Assembly (NCBI GenBank): GCA_019429465.1
Contig: JAHYIV010000009.1
Coordinates: forward strand, 1 to 64,000
From: Desulfoarculaceae bacterium
GTDB taxonomy: Bacteria; Desulfobacterota; Desulfobulbia; Desulfobulbales; Desulfocapsaceae
Length of the DNA: 64,000 nucleotides
Direction of reading: 5' to 3'
Under the pieces are notes generated by a model that saw only the letters and a program-made list of their open reading frames with translations, was not told the origin of the DNA and ran no database searches. Below are positions 62,411-64,000 of this stretch, piece by piece. Position numbers and translations under genes: made by a program. Each line of letters begins with the position of its first letter. The stretch's first letter is position 1.

Positions 62411-63760
62411 TCAGCGGATCAAATACTCCCAGAGAGGGCCGGTGTAGCCCCGTTTATGCATCCTGGCAACCGTAGCTGCCGCTGCCTTCCCTCCGGAACC
62501 AACTATCCAGTTTATCCGATCAGCAGCCTTCTGCCCAATGATTTTTTCAATGGCGGCATGATTAATGGCATCACTTTCATAGAACACAGGCTGCAGGAGA
62601 TCCGTGGCAGCTGTGATCTTGTTTTCCCTGAGTGCGATATCATAGAGGGCGGTGTGGGGATAGATCCTGATGCCGGTAAAAAAGAAGAGGGCGGTTTTTT
62701 TGAGTGAGTCGACAGCATTCAGGGTTTCAGCTATCGTATCTGCTGATTCGCCGGGACCGCCGAGGAGAAAGTAATGCGCCACGTGCAGTCCGGCATCCAG
62801 CGCCTGATTATGGGCCGTCAGGACATCCGCGGGCCGGAAGGGTTTGCAGTAGTTCTGCAGCATGGCGGCAGACAGGGATTCGGTGCCGAATTCCACATGT
62901 TTCAGGCCGGCGTCACCCATGATCCTGAAATAGTCCGGCGGCAGCCTGGTCGGGGCAAAAAACCCACCCCAGGGGATGGAGACCGCGGATCTGCGGAAGG
63001 CTGCAGCCACTGCCAGGCTGTGGGCTATATCCGAGTTAAAGGCGGAATCGGTGATGAAAAAATATTTTGCTCCGGCCTCCTGCAGGGCCAGGGCTGTCCG
63101 GGCCACCTCGTCGGGCGGGACCAGGCGATGTTTGTTCCCTTCAATATGAGGATAGGGGCAGTAGATGCAGCGAAATGAACAGCCCCGCTTGGTCTGCAGG
63201 TTCAGCATCCCTCCATGTTCCAGGTAATAGTGATGGTGGGAGGAAGAGGTCTTGCCGAAATTCCGTTCCTGCACTCCGGCCCAGGGTACGATAGCGGCAT
63301 CTGGTGCTGAGGCGCTGATCAGTCCCGGGATGGCGGAGAGCGGCTGCCTGGTGTCCAGGGCCTCCACCAGCATGGCAAAGCGCTCTCCTTCGCCTGCAAT
63401 GCCATAATCAAGGGCCAGGGCGGTGAGAATCTCCCCGGGGAGAATGGTGAATCCGGCGCCGCCGCCGACCATGACAGCCCGGCTCCGTGCCCGCAGCCAG
63501 CTGACCAGTTCCTTCTGTGCTTCTATGAAAAAGAGGGGGTCGCCGGCCTCGGTATTGTCAATGTTTCTGATGGAAATGCCGATGATATCCGGCGGGAAAG
63601 CGACAAGAAGGGATGCCAGTGCCTCCCGATCAAGAATATTCAGATCCGCTATCCGCACCTCATGCCTGGCAGAGACCGCCCCGGCAACATAGTCAAGGCC
63701 TATGGGATAGACAGGGTAGGGGACGGTGAGGGTGTTGGGGGAGATGAGCAGAATCTTCAT
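62411..63760 (-). CDS. Cobalamin-binding radical SAM protein
   Basis: The 449-residue protein has an N-terminal B12-binding Rossmann domain (KILLISPNTLTVPYPVYPIG, then DIIGISIRNID and VMVGGGAGFTILP) without the DxHxxG cobalt-ligand motif, so cobalamin would bind base-off. The radical SAM domain follows with KRGCSFRCIYCPYPH (Cys 194, 198, 201). Such enzymes methylate unactivated carbons or rearrange rings. The ATG at 63760 overlaps the stop of the upstream ketosynthase-like gene in an ATGA. Confidence 0.9.
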   Translation of the reverse strand: MKILLISPNTLTVPYPVYPIGLDYVAGAVSARHEVRIADLNILDREALASLLVAFPPDIIGISIRNIDNTEAGDPLFFIEAQKELVSWLRARSRAVMVGGGAGFTILPGEILTALALDYGIAGEGERFAMLVEALDTRQPLSAIPGLISASAPDAAIVPWAGVQERNFGKTSSSHHHYYLEHGGMLNLQTKRGCSFRCIYCPYPHIEGNKHRLVPPDEVARTALALQEAGAKYFFITDSAFNSDIAHSLAVAAAFRRSAVSIPWGGFFAPTRLPPDYFRIMGDAGLKHVEFGTESLSAAMLQNYCKPFRPADVLTAHNQALDAGLHVAHYFLLGGPGESADTIAETLNAVDSLKKTALFFFTGIRIYPHTALYDIALRENKITAATDLLQPVFYESDAINHAAIEKIIGQKAADRINWIVGSGGKAAAATVARMHKRGYTGPLWEYLIR

Positions 63761-64000
63761 GAGCACCCAAACTCCATGGCGGTAATGGCCGTGCCGAGCC
63801 CGAGGACCAGGATTTTTTTACCGGACAGTGAGAAGCCCTTGCTGCCCGCCGCCACCAGTCCGGCCGGGAACTCTCCTCTCTGCAGAAATTGAACCGCCAT
63901 GACAGCAGCAAGGGCAGAGGCAGAGGCGAACTGGCCGGTGAATTGCCGGTAGTGGAGCACAGGAACGGCCAGGGCTGTCTTGCTGATAAATTCCGCCAGC
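63757..64000 (-). CDS. C-terminal part of a degenerate ketosynthase (partial)
   Basis: The last 80 residues of a gene that continues past the window read FTGQFASASALAAVMAVQFL and later KKILVLGLGTAITAMEFG. This aligns with the end of beta-ketoacyl synthases (family pattern GHTLGAAGAL), but the catalytic His is Gln here. It is probably a chain-length-factor-like partner. It overlaps the cobalamin radical SAM gene by four bases and shows that the cluster extends beyond base 64000. Confidence 0.6.
   Translation of the reverse strand, partial: LAEFISKTALAVPVLHYRQFTGQFASASALAAVMAVQFLQRGEFPAGLVAAGSKGFSLSGKKILVLGLGTAITAMEFGCS

Overview
The window looks like chromosomal DNA of a Gram-negative anaerobe, most likely a member of the Desulfobacterota (Desulfobulbales-like). 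The evidence is the pyrG-kdsA-kdsC-lptC order for CMP-KDO/LPS supply, a carboxynorspermidine polyamine route, a pst-phoU phosphate operon, a secreted MsrA-MsrB fusion, and cobalamin-type and other radical SAM enzymes embedded in a fatty-acid/polyketide-like cluster. This placement is inferred from gene content; no rRNA gene is present.

Layout. Bases 1-3000 are accessory DNA: the end of a surface protein, a decayed IS4-type transposase, an HNH nuclease gene, and a tmRNA-like 3' end followed by a terminator, which may be an island boundary. Bases 3057-12203 are a type I restriction-modification locus (hsdM, hsdS, a rhuM-like gene, hsdR). Two sets of extra genes sit at its internal junctions: a decayed DUF1016-type nuclease gene between hsdM and hsdS, and an AbiE-like toxin-antitoxin remnant plus a four-helix-bundle cassette between rhuM and hsdR. 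Both insertions are bordered by short copies of the neighbouring hsd gene end. Bases 12400-19424 carry transport genes (CorC/HlyC-like, Ca/Na antiporter, Na/Pi symporter, CorA) and the debris of an ABC export operon. Bases 19.6-24 kb hold pstSCAB-phoU. Bases 24-31.3 kb hold fabI, trmO, lptC-kdsC-kdsA-pyrG and msrAB. Bases 31.5-42.1 kb hold a deacetylase coupled to an MMPL-methyltransferase fusion, the norspermidine gene pair, uppP, a lytic transglycosylase and metY.

Bases 42.5-64 kb, nearly all on the minus strand, form a biosynthetic cluster in two blocks. Block 1 (42.5-50.5 kb) has DarA-like and DarB-like proteins (dialkylresorcinol/flexirubin type), a BtrH-like acyltransferase, an ABC exporter, an ACP, an active ketosynthase and a ketosynthase-like partner. 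Block 2 (55.4 kb to the window end) has a dehydratase-like protein, a thioesterase, two active ketosynthases, two paralogous radical SAM enzymes, an ApeI/FabZ-like dehydratase fused to an ACP, a cobalamin-binding radical SAM enzyme and the end of a degenerate ketosynthase. An AT-rich insert with a PKD-repeat lipoprotein and an IS3-family element (about 50.7-54.2 kb) separates the blocks. Together they suggest an aryl-polyene/dialkylresorcinol-like or ladderane-like lipid modified by radical chemistry; the product is unknown and this is the best candidate for an undescribed system.

Small repeats are unusually abundant: two 154-bp inverted copies with GTAACTATCCAG ends, two copies of a two-hairpin element, two copies of a TAACATGGCC inverted-repeat element, tandem 118-121 bp hairpin arrays at two loci, and purine-rich GTGAAGGGTGAA tracts inside the restriction locus.
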